Below, one piece after another: positions 9,171 to 18,925 of a DNA stretch of 63,591 nt; within the stretch, counting starts at the first letter, position 1; every line of letters starts with the position of its first letter. Where the stretch lies: NCBI GenBank assembly GCA_016718205.1, contig JADKEB010000004.1, positions 1-63,591 on the forward strand, given 5' to 3'. The position numbers and the translations under genes were made by a program. The DNA is from Saprospiraceae bacterium (GTDB taxonomy: Bacteria; Bacteroidota; Bacteroidia; Chitinophagales; Saprospiraceae). The notes beneath the pieces were generated by a model. That model saw only the letters and a program-made list of their open reading frames with translations. It was not told the DNA's origin and did not search any database.

Positions 9171-9662
9171 TTACGCATTTAGAATTCCGTAAAAATCCCA
9201 ATTAATGTCTCGGAATATTGTTCTTGAGCTTTTATTGATATTTTCTATTTTACGTTTTTCCTCATCTTGAATTATTGTTCCCAGTAAAGTTTCTAATTCG
9301 CCTGATTCATTTGCAATGGCGTTTTCAGGTAAACTATCTTTTTGATTACCTTTTTGATTCTTTTGAACTTGTTTTTCAATTTTTTCTTTCAGTTCTTTAT
9401 AATTATCTTTTAAATAACTTTCAAAACTATAAATATTAAAACTTTTATCGAATTTCGATGTTTCATATTTTTTTCTCCAAATATCGTTCGCGGTTTTAGC
9501 TATTTCATCAGTCATAACAACAAGATAAGATTTGTGAATTTTGTCTGAATGTAAGACATTAGCATAAACTATTCTAAGAAAATCAAGTTCTAACGAACGA
9601 CCTCTCGAACCATGTAAATCTAAAAAACTTTTGGTCATGCCTATAATGATTTTATTACTCAA
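9171..9662 (-). CDS. Unknown protein, 163 aa
   Basis: Starts MSNKIIIGMTKSFLDLHGSR. It contains a predicted helix-rich N-terminal half, a lysine/glutamine-rich linker (KEKIEKQVQKNQKGNQKD) near residues 92-109, and a C-terminal segment ending DINWDFYGILNA. I recognise no family. It follows the 154-aa gene by 27 bases, and the pair fills one cassette, which suggests they act together. By analogy with neighbours it could be a restriction or toxin component, but the sequence does not show it. Confidence 0.6.
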   Translation of the reverse strand: MSNKIIIGMTKSFLDLHGSRGRSLELDFLRIVYANVLHSDKIHKSYLVVMTDEIAKTANDIWRKKYETSKFDKSFNIYSFESYLKDNYKELKEKIEKQVQKNQKGNQKDSLPENAIANESGELETLLGTIIQDEEKRKIENINKSSRTIFRDINWDFYGILNA

Positions 9663-9689
9663 AATTTACTCCTTTAAAAATAAACAAAG

Positions 9690-10154
9690 TCAAAAGCCAA
9701 TGATTAGAATTTCTTTAACATAAATCCAAATAGTCGTTTCTCTTGATAGGACTTCACTAATAAAATCTATTAGATTCTCATATTTGTCTTTATTTTTAAC
9801 AACTAAAATCAATGTACCGACTTGTAAAATGGAACAATCAAAAATTAATTTATACAATTCGCGGCTTTCCAATATATCATCATCTGTTATATGTAAATAA
9901 ATTTTATCTTTGATATTCAAAATATCAGTTTCAATGCTTCTTAGAATTTTGCCTTTTTCTCCATATAAAATTGGAACGCTTTGTTTTTTATTACTACCGA
10001 AATCAAAGCCTAGTTTTTGCAATTCTTTTCCAAGCTCTTTAATTATTGTTGTTTTAGATACAAAATCTTTCTCTTTTTTTAAGAAGACATTAAGAACCTT
10101 TTTTACTTTTTCTTCCGGGGATTTTGTTTCCGGAAAATAGTGCCAATTAATCAT
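9690..10154 (-). CDS. Unknown protein, 154 aa
   Basis: Starts MINWHYFPETKSPEEKVKKV. It contains VPILYGEKGKILRSIETDIL and ends in a hydrophobic WIYVKEILIIGF tail. No family recognised. It is first in a two-gene cassette. The N-terminal WHYFPE-like stretch followed by a helical segment is reminiscent of small endonuclease-associated proteins, but that is not enough to assign a role. Confidence 0.6.
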   Translation of the reverse strand: MINWHYFPETKSPEEKVKKVLNVFLKKEKDFVSKTTIIKELGKELQKLGFDFGSNKKQSVPILYGEKGKILRSIETDILNIKDKIYLHITDDDILESRELYKLIFDCSILQVGTLILVVKNKDKYENLIDFISEVLSRETTIWIYVKEILIIGF

Positions 10155-10204
10155 ATTTTTCTCCCATTAAACTTTTTTTTACATACCTAATTCCTCGGCA
10201 TGTC

Positions 10205-10504
10205 ACCTAACGTTAAGCGTATCTGACGTGACTTTGAAACTCGAAAGTGCGGTAGCACCTTTTGAGTTTCAAAGTCATGTCTCCGAGTCAACAACTAATA
10301 GCAAGTCCTGTGACTGAACGGATGGCACATAAACTTGCTTATCCCCTCTTGCAAGTTTTGTGACAGTAGTGAAGGCACTGGACTTGCATGAGTTCAACAA
10401 AAAAACTACAAATTGTGGCTAATACAACTAAGCCGACTCGGAGCAAGGTGACGGACAGCATCCGAACATAGTCCGTTACCGCAGCAGATGACGCGAAGTT
10501 AGAC
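10205..10504 (-). repeat. attC-like site 7
   Basis: Boxes acctaac and gttagac do not pair. Inner pair variant cgtatct / agatgacg. A arm gactttgaaactc; B arm gtgacggac; centre of the gaacggatgg type. Confidence 0.85.
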
Positions 10505-10574
10505 GGTCGTTTGCAGCACTACACTGAGGATAATACTACTTATATCCTCTTTTGATTGGTAAACGGATCCACAA

Positions 10575-11300
10575 TTACCGACTGCCATCTTGTAAATATT
10601 CAAAATCTTCTAGATTATTTCCTCTCTTACGATTTTGTCGAGGTTCCATACTCTCTATTAAAATTGCCTCAAAGGTATCTATTAAAATTCTATAATGAAG
10701 CGGTTCTTGTTCATTTAACGATTCAATTATATTACCCCGATCATCTATTCTATAAAGTCCAAACCAAGAAAATTTTTGCCAACGTCCTGCTAATCGATCA
10801 CTTTTATGTTCTTTCAATCTAACACTAATCGGTCGATCGAATGATTGACCAACGTATAAAGTTCCCATCATATCATGTAAAAGGTAAATACCGATTTGCT
10901 TCTTAAAATTTATTGTATCTATGGCATTTTTCTGTTTCCCCAATAAATCTGGATTATTACCTGTCCAACTTATTCGACTTTCATCCCAATACATACCGAA
11001 AGATGTTATTATTGTTTTTGTTTTATTTTCTTCTTCTTTTATTATTTCTTGTGAAATAATAATCTCACCCTTAGTCCGTAAAGTGTAACAACCTCTATCA
11101 GTGCGAATAAATAAAGAACTATTCCCATTACGATTTATATCATTCGTTATATACGAATTAACCGTTCGAGCAGGTGTAAATCCTAAATTAGTTCTTAGTC
11201 CAGTAGTCGCTATGATATTGGATATTTCATTATAATCCAATGCAGAATTACTTTCCGCTAATACTTTTTGTATTGCCTCAATCCAACTTAAATCAGCCAT
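10575..11300 (-). CDS. HARE-HTH plus GIY-YIG nuclease-domain protein, 241 aa
   Basis: The start is the ATG at 11300 (MADLSWIEAIQKVL), which overlaps the stop of the upstream gene (TAATG), so translation is likely coupled. Residues 5-75 match a HARE-HTH (HB1/ASXL) winged domain (IEAIQKVLAES...YNEISNII...). Residues 135-230 match a GIY-YIG nuclease: IGIYLLHDMMGTLYVGQS, then the conserved arginine in SVRLKEH, and FEAILIESMEPRQN near the end. GIY-YIG domains cut DNA, and HARE-HTH domains are linked to recognition of modified DNA or chromatin. A modification-dependent restriction role is inferred. The other genes of the cassette are an unknown protein and a lipoprotein. Confidence 0.85.
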   Translation of the reverse strand: MADLSWIEAIQKVLAESNSALDYNEISNIIATTGLRTNLGFTPARTVNSYITNDINRNGNSSLFIRTDRGCYTLRTKGEIIISQEIIKEEENKTKTIITSFGMYWDESRISWTGNNPDLLGKQKNAIDTINFKKQIGIYLLHDMMGTLYVGQSFDRPISVRLKEHKSDRLAGRWQKFSWFGLYRIDDRGNIIESLNEQEPLHYRILIDTFEAILIESMEPRQNRKRGNNLEDFEYLQDGSR

Positions 11301-11977
11301 TATTTTACTCCTTTTAAATTCAAATATTCCCAATCCCAATTTTCTGGGGCAGGCCATTCAGCAAATTTTTTTAGAACAGGTTCTAATGTCTCCTCCCAAT
11401 TACCAACCTGTTCTTTTGTTTCGATATTCGTAACAATTATATTTTTATCATTCGGTTGAAATATAAATACAATGGTTGATCCATCGAGAGTTTTTATCTT
11501 TAGCCGCAACTTGTCTTTCCCTTGTTGCGTCAGATTAAAATCTTCTTGGCTAATTTTAAATCCTGTTTTTGAATTTTTTGCAAGTATAACTGTATTCCAA
11601 AGATCATAGAAAGATATTTCTAAATCTTTTTGCATTAAGAAAACTTTTTTTGTTAAATGCGATTTTGCAAAAGGATATTTTTGAGATAATATTTTAATAA
11701 GTTTGGCATCAACGCATTCTGCTGAGGCTTTATTTTTAATAGAGTTAAGTTCTTCATTATCATCGCTTACAGGAAATTCATACAGTGCTTTACAGTTTTT
11801 TTTATCAATAGCTGTAAAACTAATTTTTTCTTTTTCGTAAATTTCTTTACGCTCTTCATTTATTTTATCAACTACAGTCTTATAGTTATTCTCTAAATGA
11901 AGTAAAAGTGGACTGCTATCTTTTGAATAGCTAATACCTGAGCCGCGTATTATTCCTTTTTTATTTGATTCGTCCAA
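11300..11977 (-). CDS. Unknown protein, 225 aa
   Basis: Starts MDESNKKGIIRGSGISYSKD. The middle has TKKVFLMQKDLEISFYDLWN, and the C-terminal half, LRLKIKTLDGSTIVFIFQPN, looks like a small beta domain, ending with the tryptophan-rich WPAPENWDWEYLN. No family recognised and no signal peptide. It overlaps the lipoprotein gene upstream by 28 bases and the GIY-YIG gene downstream by the TAATG junction, so it belongs to the same transcript. Confidence 0.65.
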   Translation of the reverse strand: MDESNKKGIIRGSGISYSKDSSPLLLHLENNYKTVVDKINEERKEIYEKEKISFTAIDKKNCKALYEFPVSDDNEELNSIKNKASAECVDAKLIKILSQKYPFAKSHLTKKVFLMQKDLEISFYDLWNTVILAKNSKTGFKISQEDFNLTQQGKDKLRLKIKTLDGSTIVFIFQPNDKNIIVTNIETKEQVGNWEETLEPVLKKFAEWPAPENWDWEYLNLKGVK

Positions 11978-12459
11978 TCCTTCTGTAAAAAATCCTCGAT
12001 AATAAACCGAATATCGTATTTTCTCTGATAAGAAAACTTTTCATTTTTAATTTTGATTATTGATTCAAAACTTCCTGGTTTCGGCTCTCTTTTAGTAGTA
12101 TAGTTTATGTAATCAACATCTAGATCATAAACTGTCGTATACTCACAAGGTAATAAACAAAGTGTGAAATATGAAAGGTAGGTTAGCAATGGTGATGAAT
12201 TGGAAATAATTGTTTCATTTTTTAAAGCTACTGCCATTCCTCTTGAATCAAGATCACCACGGGTAATTGGATTTTCCTTTCCATTCTTATAAAAAAAATT
12301 GTTTATTCCATTACCAATTTCAGAACCATTTCCGACAAGTATTTGAAGCTCCTGACTGGGATCTGGTTTTACTGCTTTCAAATTGTTAAACGAATATTGA
12401 GTGACTGAACTACATGAGATACATACAAATAATATTACTGGAATCCATTTCAATTTCAT
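11950..12459 (-). CDS. Putative lipoprotein, 169 aa
   Basis: I start at ATG 12459 (MKLKWIPVILFVCISCSSV), with a purine-rich GAGAGGAAAT ribosome site just upstream. An upstream frame runs into the attC and is ignored. The first 16 residues form a lipoprotein signal ending IS-C, which fits the relaxed lipobox of spirochaetes. The mature part contains ELQILVGNGSEIGNG and a hydrophobic patch LLTYLSYFTLCLLPCEYTTV near the middle. No family recognised. First gene of a three-gene cassette. Confidence 0.7.
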   Translation of the reverse strand: MKLKWIPVILFVCISCSSVTQYSFNNLKAVKPDPSQELQILVGNGSEIGNGINNFFYKNGKENPITRGDLDSRGMAVALKNETIISNSSPLLTYLSYFTLCLLPCEYTTVYDLDVDYINYTTKREPKPGSFESIIKIKNEKFSYQRKYDIRFIIEDFLQKDWTNQIKKE

Positions 12460-12522
12460 AATTTCCTCTCTTATTTTATTTTCTTTGGCATTGTGCAAAC
12501 CTTGAAATTTGCTGCAAATGCC

Positions 12523-12804
12523 GTCTAACGTTTTGCGTATCTGACGTTGAAATAAAATGGAAAAATGCGGTAGCACTTTTTTCATTTTATTTCAATGTCT
12601 CCGAGTCTACTAAAACTAGCAACAAAATATGACTGAGCGGAAGGCACGGAAATTGCTTTTGTTTGCAATTTTCCGTGACTGGAGCGAAGGCGTATTTTTT
12701 GCATGGTCTACTTAGAACTAAAACATCTTCTACAACAATAAAGTCAGACTCGGAGCAAGAGGCAAATCTTTTCTTGCCTCGCAGCAGATCACGCTTTGTT
12801 AGAC
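12523..12804 (-). repeat. attC-like site 8
   Basis: Boxes gtctaac and gttagac (pairing). Variant class: A arm of aaaatggaaaaatgcgg type, central arm caacaaaatatgactgagcgg, B arm aagaggcaaat. About 282 bp, like site 9. Confidence 0.8.
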
Positions 12805-12977
12805 GGCGTTTTAGATTCGTGTATTACGATAAAGCCTAACTGACGCTTTACTAAAACCAGTCCCGACACGATGTCGGGAGTTTTCTATATATTTTTTAGT
12901 TATTCTTTCTTTACTTCTTTAAATTCATTTTAGCAATTTTAAAGTTTAACTATTTTTATTTTACTAATTTTAAAAAT

Positions 12978-13715
12978 TCAAAAGGCATATCCTACCCAAA
13001 ACGAAACAAATATATGATTTATTTTAATGTTGTGTGAGTATGATTCATTTAAGAAAAGAAAGATAGGTAAACTCTCAGAATAGAATTCAGTGTGTACATT
13101 TTCTTTAGCATTTTGAGATCGCATTCTTGTATATTCGAATCCTAACAAAAGTCCATTTTCAAAAGTTTTCTGATATCCTAGACTAGCAGAAATTAGATTA
13201 TTTGGAGCTACATCTTGTCTTGAAACAGTAGGACTTAAGATTAATCTATTTCTAGTTAAATATCCATATTCAGTCGTTGTGTATTTTGAGCCAATAAAAT
13301 CTCTACCGATACCGAATTTTAAAAAAAATGGAATTGTTGTACTCAGAAAAAATCTAAAATTTAATACACCAATTTCGTTCGATATGTCGAATTTATTTTG
13401 TGCAAATGGAATATAAGTTGTATCAAGAGGGAGAAGTAAAATTGAGTTTCCAGTGTTTTTTGAGTGGAAATGTGAATATCCTATTGAAATTCGAGAACTA
13501 ATATTATAATAAATTCCAAGATTAATATTATTTTGTTTTTCTGAATTCTTATCATTGCTAGAATTACTCCCACCAAAAGTAACTTCCCATTTTTTGAATT
13601 TGTTTATATCTTCTTTCTTATCTTCCATTTTTTCAGTTTCAGATTTCTCATTTGCCTGAGAATAAAGAAAGGTAAGTAATGAGAGCGAGAAATAAAGTAA
13701 AAAAATTTTTTTCAT
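12978..13715 (-). CDS. Putative outer-membrane beta-barrel protein, 245 aa
   Basis: A signal peptide (MKKIFLLYFSLSLLTFLYSQA) is followed by a charged linker (EKSETEKMEDKKEDINKFKK) and then alternating strands such as ISIGYSHFHSK, LNFRFFLSTTIPFFLKFGIG and LISASLGYQKTFENGLLLGFEY. It ends in an aromatic residue (FVSFWVGYAF), as barrel proteins do. It resembles the small barrel proteins of spirochaetes and other diderms. Sole gene in its cassette. Its role (porin, adhesin or other) is not shown. Confidence 0.7.
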   Translation of the reverse strand: MKKIFLLYFSLSLLTFLYSQANEKSETEKMEDKKEDINKFKKWEVTFGGSNSSNDKNSEKQNNINLGIYYNISSRISIGYSHFHSKNTGNSILLLPLDTTYIPFAQNKFDISNEIGVLNFRFFLSTTIPFFLKFGIGRDFIGSKYTTTEYGYLTRNRLILSPTVSRQDVAPNNLISASLGYQKTFENGLLLGFEYTRMRSQNAKENVHTEFYSESLPIFLFLNESYSHNIKINHIFVSFWVGYAF

Positions 13716-13920
13716 ATTTGAAATCCATCCTATTATTTGCTGAATATTTTAAAAAAACTAGAAAGCATTTTATTTAGAGAACAACTAGGTTTTTTTACGA
13801 CTAATAATTTTTCTTAATTTTATTTTTATCAGTCTTTCCGAGACACGAGGTCGAGGAAACCTAATACTTGAATATCTCAGCGTCAGTTCCTTTTCAGGGC
13901 GTGGTCGAACCTAAAATGCC

Positions 13921-14202
13921 GTCTAACGTTAAGAGTATCCGACGTTGAAAAAAAATGGAAAAATGCGGGTAGCATTTTTTCATTTTATTTCAATGTCTCC
14001 GAGTCTACAAATACTAGCAACAAAATATGACTGAGCGGAAGGCACGGAAATTGCTTCTTCTTGCAATTTTCCGTGACTGGAGCGAAGGCGTATTTTTTGC
14101 ATGGTCTGCTTAGAAATAAAAATTCTTCTACAACAATTAAGTCAGACTCGGAGCAAGAGGCAAATCTTTTCTTGCCTCGCAGCAGATCACGCTTTGTTAT
14201 GC
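13921..14202 (-). repeat. attC-like site 9
   Basis: Boxes gtctaac and gttatgc do not pair. Same variant class as site 8. Confidence 0.8.
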
Positions 14203-14384
14203 GGTGTTTTAGGTGCGCATACTCCTAAGAAGCCTTAACCAACGCCTCTATCTATTACCAGCCTCGACACGGAAGTCGAGTGTAATACTTACTCCGTTAC
14301 CTAATACGATTCTTTTCAAATCCACCTTTAGGCATCTATTCTATTCTTCAACCGTTTGTTTTAAAATTTATCTTAAACTATGAG

Positions 14385-15095
14385 CTACTTATCTTGTTTG
14401 TTCTCATTTACATTCACGCTAATCTCTTGCCTGTATGCTATTGCACCTAATAAAATACTTGGAGGCATGACTCCCAAGGCAACGGCTGGAAGAAAAGGAG
14501 TTCCAAACCAAAGTATAGCAGTCCATTTTTCATCAAACTTTTCCTCTTCCAATGTAAATTGAATATAATATTTCTTTCCAGCTTCTATTTCAATTTTAGG
14601 ACAAATCAAATGGTTTTTAGGATTTTTATTACAATTATCTTCATAATAAAATTCTACATTTTTATTGAAGAAGACATCATACTTTGATGGGTCATATCCA
14701 AAGTAAATTAACTGATGAGAAAATCTACTTGTCCAAAGTGGTTTAATTTTAGTATTATCCAATTCAAAATAACCATAATAAGAACCTGGTTTTAATTTTA
14801 TGGAAACGTTATCCATTTCTTTTAATTTTAAATCTACGATAAAGTCATAATTATTATAGGATAGAGGAGAAAATTCAGAGTTCAAATCAAATTGTTTACT
14901 TCCTTTAAATGTAATTTTTGGATTTAAATCCGAAAGTTTAGAACTGTTTGATTTGAACTGAAAAATCATTTCACCAAAACTTTCATCATTCAGAGTATTT
15001 CCTCTATGAAGGTTATTATCAATACAATTTGCAATAATTAAAAGTAGGATAATACCGATTTTATTTTTTAGTTTTTTTCTTAGAATGTAATTCAT
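14385..15095 (-). CDS. Putative lipoprotein with C-terminal hydrophobic segment, 236 aa
   Basis: A signal of the form KIGIILLLIIANC (cysteine near residue 24) marks a lipoprotein. The mature domain contains KITFKGSKQFDLNSEF and a motif FYYEDNCNKNPKNHLICPKI with paired cysteines. It then has KYYIQFTLEEEK and a hydrophobic stretch FLPAVALGVMPPSILLGAIA near residues 199-218. No family recognised; the GKYYI(Q/N) element is reminiscent of DUF2846-like lipoproteins. Sole gene in a cassette with extended flanks. Confidence 0.65.
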   Translation of the reverse strand: MNYILRKKLKNKIGIILLLIIANCIDNNLHRGNTLNDESFGEMIFQFKSNSSKLSDLNPKITFKGSKQFDLNSEFSPLSYNNYDFIVDLKLKEMDNVSIKLKPGSYYGYFELDNTKIKPLWTSRFSHQLIYFGYDPSKYDVFFNKNVEFYYEDNCNKNPKNHLICPKIEIEAGKKYYIQFTLEEEKFDEKWTAILWFGTPFLPAVALGVMPPSILLGAIAYRQEISVNVNENKQDK

Positions 15096-15342
15096 TAACT
15101 ACCTTATCCTTTTTCTATAGACAATAAAAATTTATTTCCTGCTTGCATCCAAAAACTTTTTTTATCCCAAAAATATTAAGTAAGTTCTAAGAGTTATATC
15201 AAAGGTTAGCAGTAAATCTCAAATATCCATACTCTCGCTGATATTTTTTCTAAAAGTCTTTCGAGACATGGACGTCGAGAAACCTATACTAAAATATCTT
15301 AGCGTTGGTTCCTTTATCGAACATGCTCGCACCTAAAATGCC

Positions 15343-15636
15343 GCATAACGTTAAGATATCTGACGTGACTTGAAAACTCGAAAATGCCCTAGCACCTTTT
15401 GAGTTTCAAAGTCATGTCTCCAAGCCACCTATTACTAGCAAGTCCTGTGACTGAACGGATGGCGCGAAAACTTGCATTATTCTCTTGCAAGTTTTGGGAA
15501 CGGGAAGGCACTGGACTTGCGTTAGTCTGACAAATAAACTAAAAAGTTTAGCTAATACAAATAAGCCGGCTCGGAGCAAGAGAGTGAACAGCATCCGAAC
15601 ATAGTTCACTCTCTTAGCGGATACTCGCAGTTAGAC
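15343..15636 (-). repeat. attC-like site 10
   Basis: Boxes gcataac and gttagac do not pair. One base short in the L pair (gatatctg). A arm with altered loop atgccctagcacc; B arm gagagtgaac. Confidence 0.8.
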
Positions 15637-15852
15637 GGTGTTTTAGGTTCGCGTAATACTAGTAAGCCCCAACTGACGCTTTACTAAAACCAGTCCCGAC
15701 ACGATGTCGGGTGTAATACTTACTCCGTTCACCAACATATGCTTTTCCTTTTAATAAATTTGCATATCGCTTTTTTAAGACAAATAAAATACTTTTACAA
15801 ATTTATTTCCTGAAATTCTAAAAAAGTAAACCAATTAAAATCTTAAAGCTTT

Positions 15853-16755
15853 TTAAAACTGCGCCATTAACCCAACATTCCATCCACGTAAAAAATCCTT
15901 GTTCGTATCTAGAGTGCTTATAAATTGATAAATATCAAAATACTTCGGTCCATCGAAACTACCCTGAAAGGTTGGATAAAATCTTTTGAGTGAATTACGC
16001 GCCTTAATCTCAGAGTAACCGACATTTAAAAATAGATTTTCATATAGTCTCACATTTCCAGAAATTTCAAAATCAGTTCCTTCAAATGTGGACAATGGCT
16101 TAAAAGATGTAGGATATACTCCTCCGCTTGCGCCAGAAGTAACAGCATAAGAATAATCTAAATCTCCTTTAGTCCGAAAATATTCTATTCCTGCTCGTAA
16201 AAAAATATTCTGTGAAATTCTAAATTGTAATTTTAAAGCTAGTTGACCTCCGGTTGTATTGGTATTCATTTTTGAATAAGAAAATGTATATTCTGACTCA
16301 CGTTCTTTTTTTATATTCCGAATACCAGCTCCTAAATAGAAATCAAGTTTTTCCCATGTCAAAGTTTTCATTACATTCAGTTTCGTATCGGACCTAGTCA
16401 TCGTGGGGTATATTCGATTTGAGATTACTGGTCTTGGCGCATTAATTGGCAAATAATTAAAATACATATTTGATTTGGTAAATGAAAAAGTAGAAAGCTC
16501 CACTCTAAAATTATACTTGTTATTAAAATACTGAAAGTCTGGTATATAGGTATTTACCTTATTATTTTTAATTTCAGAACGATAGAAAAAATCGTCATAT
16601 CCTAAATCGGAAGGAATATAGGTAAAAGATTGTCTTCTAAATCTCAGTTCGAAATTGTGACTCTTTGGCTCGATTGTTTTTTTGCTTGTTTCTAATTCTT
16701 CAGAAACTAAAGGAACTAAAACTGTAAATAATAATAAAATAATGAGCTTATTCAT
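15853..16755 (-). CDS. Putative outer-membrane protein, about 300 aa
   Basis: The start is taken at ATG 16755 (MNKLIILLLFTVLVPLVSEE), with GGAG six bases upstream. A TTG further out is less likely. A signal peptide is followed by amphipathic strands typical of a barrel: HNFELRFRRQSFTYI, NLFLNVGYSEIKAR, GGQLALKLQFRISQNIFLRA and the final GWNVGLMAQF ending in phenylalanine. No family recognised. Single-gene cassette with extended flanks. Confidence 0.7.
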   Translation of the reverse strand: MNKLIILLLFTVLVPLVSEELETSKKTIEPKSHNFELRFRRQSFTYIPSDLGYDDFFYRSEIKNNKVNTYIPDFQYFNNKYNFRVELSTFSFTKSNMYFNYLPINAPRPVISNRIYPTMTRSDTKLNVMKTLTWEKLDFYLGAGIRNIKKERESEYTFSYSKMNTNTTGGQLALKLQFRISQNIFLRAGIEYFRTKGDLDYSYAVTSGASGGVYPTSFKPLSTFEGTDFEISGNVRLYENLFLNVGYSEIKARNSLKRFYPTFQGSFDGPKYFDIYQFISTLDTNKDFLRGWNVGLMAQF

Positions 16756-16938
16756 TTTTGCATTCTCCAATTATTTCGGCTTTTTTCAAGTTCCGAAACT
16801 TCTAAATTGTAATTCATTTATCTATCATCCTCACAAAAATTTACCGCAAAGTCTTTCCGAGACACGAGGTCGAGGAAACCTAGTGCTGAATATTCTAGCG
16901 TCAGTTCCTCTTCAAAGTGTGGTCGAACCTAAAATGCC

Positions 16939-17236
16939 GTCTAACGTTAAGAGTATCCGACGTGACTTTGAAACTCGAAAGTGCGGTAGCACCTTTTGAG
17001 TTTCAAAGTCATGTCTCCAAGCCGACCAACTACTAGCAAGTCCTGTGACTGAGTGTAGGGCGCAAAACTTGCATTATTCTCTTGCAAGTTTTGTGACCGG
17101 AACGAAGGCACTGGACTTGCGTAAGTTCAACAAAAATACTACAAAGTTTGGCTAATACAACTAAGCCGGCTTGGAGCAAGGTGACGGACAGCATCCGAAC
17201 ATAGTCCGTTACCGCAGTGGATACTCGCAGTTATGT
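16939..17236 (-). repeat. attC-like site 11
   Basis: Boxes gtctaac and gttatgt do not pair. A arm gactttgaaactc; B arm gtgacggac. Confidence 0.85.
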
Positions 17237-17582
17237 GTCCGTGCCACGTTCGCAAATACGATAAAGTTTAATTTCTTCAATTTCTTACTCGTTAAAAGAT
17301 TATACTTACTCCAGTATCGACCCTGTGGATAAATAAAGTAAAACCATTTTTTTACCAAAAGGGCTTACTCAGGACAAAAAAGTAATTTTGGTTTATTTCA
17401 AATAAAAAGAAATTCCATCTAGAAGTAAAAAAAATGGTTTTACAAATGAATCTTTTTAATTTAATTTTCAAATCTTAGGTTTGCTGATTCGATTTTCGAG
17501 AAGGTAGAAATATATTTTTCTAAATCTTTTTTGGATTCTTATTTGGTTAGAATTTGAGTGTTAATTGGAGAAGAGCGGTCTA
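17237..17582 (+). other. Non-coding 3' part of a cassette
   Basis: An AT-rich stretch between an attC-like site and the stop of the next minus-strand gene. I see no reading frame, RNA gene or clear terminator. Confidence 0.5.
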
Positions 17583-18254
17583 TTATTCTTTTAAAATATT
17601 TATATTTTTATCCTTTCTTTGTATTTCAAAATCAATAATATCGGTTGCTAAATTCTCCGAATCAATAATTTGAATAGTTTGGTGCGTAAAAGTTTTGAAT
17701 ACATTTGCATCTGTAAAGGTAAATCCTAATTTTTTAAATAATTCAATAACTTTTAATGAATTGTGAACAGAAAGAAGACATTTTTTGAAAGTGAAGCCTT
17801 CCTCATTTGGCATGATTTTTTCCTTCGTTTCAAAAAAATCGTTAGTGTGAAAAACAAAGAAAATTCTAAAATCATGAAGATAATCATTCAATAAAATTAT
17901 TTTTGCAATATTTACTTTATTGCCTTCATTATCTAATACATCTTCATTTAAAATTTCACTTGATTTAATATGGTTTTTATTTAGAAATTCTAAGGTCTGT
18001 TCGGGAGACAAGTCAGTTTTAAATGCGATTCCTACAAATCGAGTTTCTAACTGATTGGAATTAGGTGCAGGTATATCTTTTGGATAATTTACTATTTCTA
18101 AGTAAGAATTCTTTAGCCAAAGCATTCCACTCTTAAAAAAACCAAAATTTGTTATCGGAAAAACTTCAGGCAGACCATACTTTATTTTTAATGAATCGAA
18201 AGTGGACTCTGGAGTTTCAGAATAAAATAGAAAGTGGTGTATAAATACATTCAT
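17583..18254 (-). CDS. Glyoxalase/VOC-like protein, 223 aa
   Basis: The N-terminus MNVFIHHFLFYSETPE and the following FFKSGMLWLKNSYLEIVNYP fit the first beta-alpha-beta module of the vicinal-oxygen-chelate fold. A second module begins near residue 138 (TFKKCLLSVHNSLKVIELFKKLG). Metal ligands cannot be fixed by eye, so catalytic activity is uncertain. No signal peptide; cytoplasmic. Sole gene of its cassette. VOC proteins include glyoxalases, dioxygenases and antibiotic-binding proteins, the last being common integron cargo, but nothing here picks one. Confidence 0.5.
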   Translation of the reverse strand: MNVFIHHFLFYSETPESTFDSLKIKYGLPEVFPITNFGFFKSGMLWLKNSYLEIVNYPKDIPAPNSNQLETRFVGIAFKTDLSPEQTLEFLNKNHIKSSEILNEDVLDNEGNKVNIAKIILLNDYLHDFRIFFVFHTNDFFETKEKIMPNEEGFTFKKCLLSVHNSLKVIELFKKLGFTFTDANVFKTFTHQTIQIIDSENLATDIIDFEIQRKDKNINILKE

Positions 18255-18509
18255 TTTTAATTTTGTTTAATTCTTTATTTGTTTTTGTAAGTCCATACAA
18301 AAACAAATAGAATGGAATGTCCATTTTATTTTGCTGAAATAGAAAAGTTTTTTTATAAATTTTTGATACTTTCCAAAAGAATTAGCTTTTTCCTTTTCAT
18401 AAAATTCATATATTTTTTATTAAATCCTAAAAAATAATTTTAAGGAATACTAAATTCTAAGCTCATCTTTTTAAAAATAATACTAAAACAAAAAAGTCAG
18501 TGGCATGGC

Positions 18510-18806
18510 ACATAACGTTAAGCGTATCTGACGTGACTTTGAAACTCGAAAGTGCGGTAGCACCTTTTGAGTTTCAAAGTCATGTCTCCGAGTCGTACTA
18601 TTACTAGCAAGTCCTGTGACTGAACGGATGGCGCGCAAACTTGCTCTTTTCTGCAAGTTTCGTGACAGTAGTGAAGGCACTGGACTTGCATGAGTCTGAC
18701 AAATATACTACAAAGTGTGGCTAATGCAACTAAGCCGACTCGGAGCGAGAAGCCTCAGAGCTTCCAAACATTGTGAGGCTTTGAAGCAGATCACGCGAAG
18801 TTATGC
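18510..18806 (-). repeat. attC-like site 12
   Basis: Boxes acataac and gttatgc do not pair. A arm gactttgaaactc; B arm of the gagaagcctca type. Confidence 0.85.
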
Positions 18807-18925
18807 GGTGTTTTAGGTGCGCATACTCCTAAGAAGCCTTAACCAACGCCTTTATCTATTACCAGTCTCAACACGGATGTTGAGTGTAATACTTACTCCA
18901 TTACCCAATACGATTCTTTTTATAT

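Noticed and set aside
14262..14282. Flank hairpins such as cctcgacacggaagtcgag as intrinsic terminators
   Set aside because: No T run follows on the strand of the genes, and the same hairpin occurs at both cassette ends, also upstream of genes.
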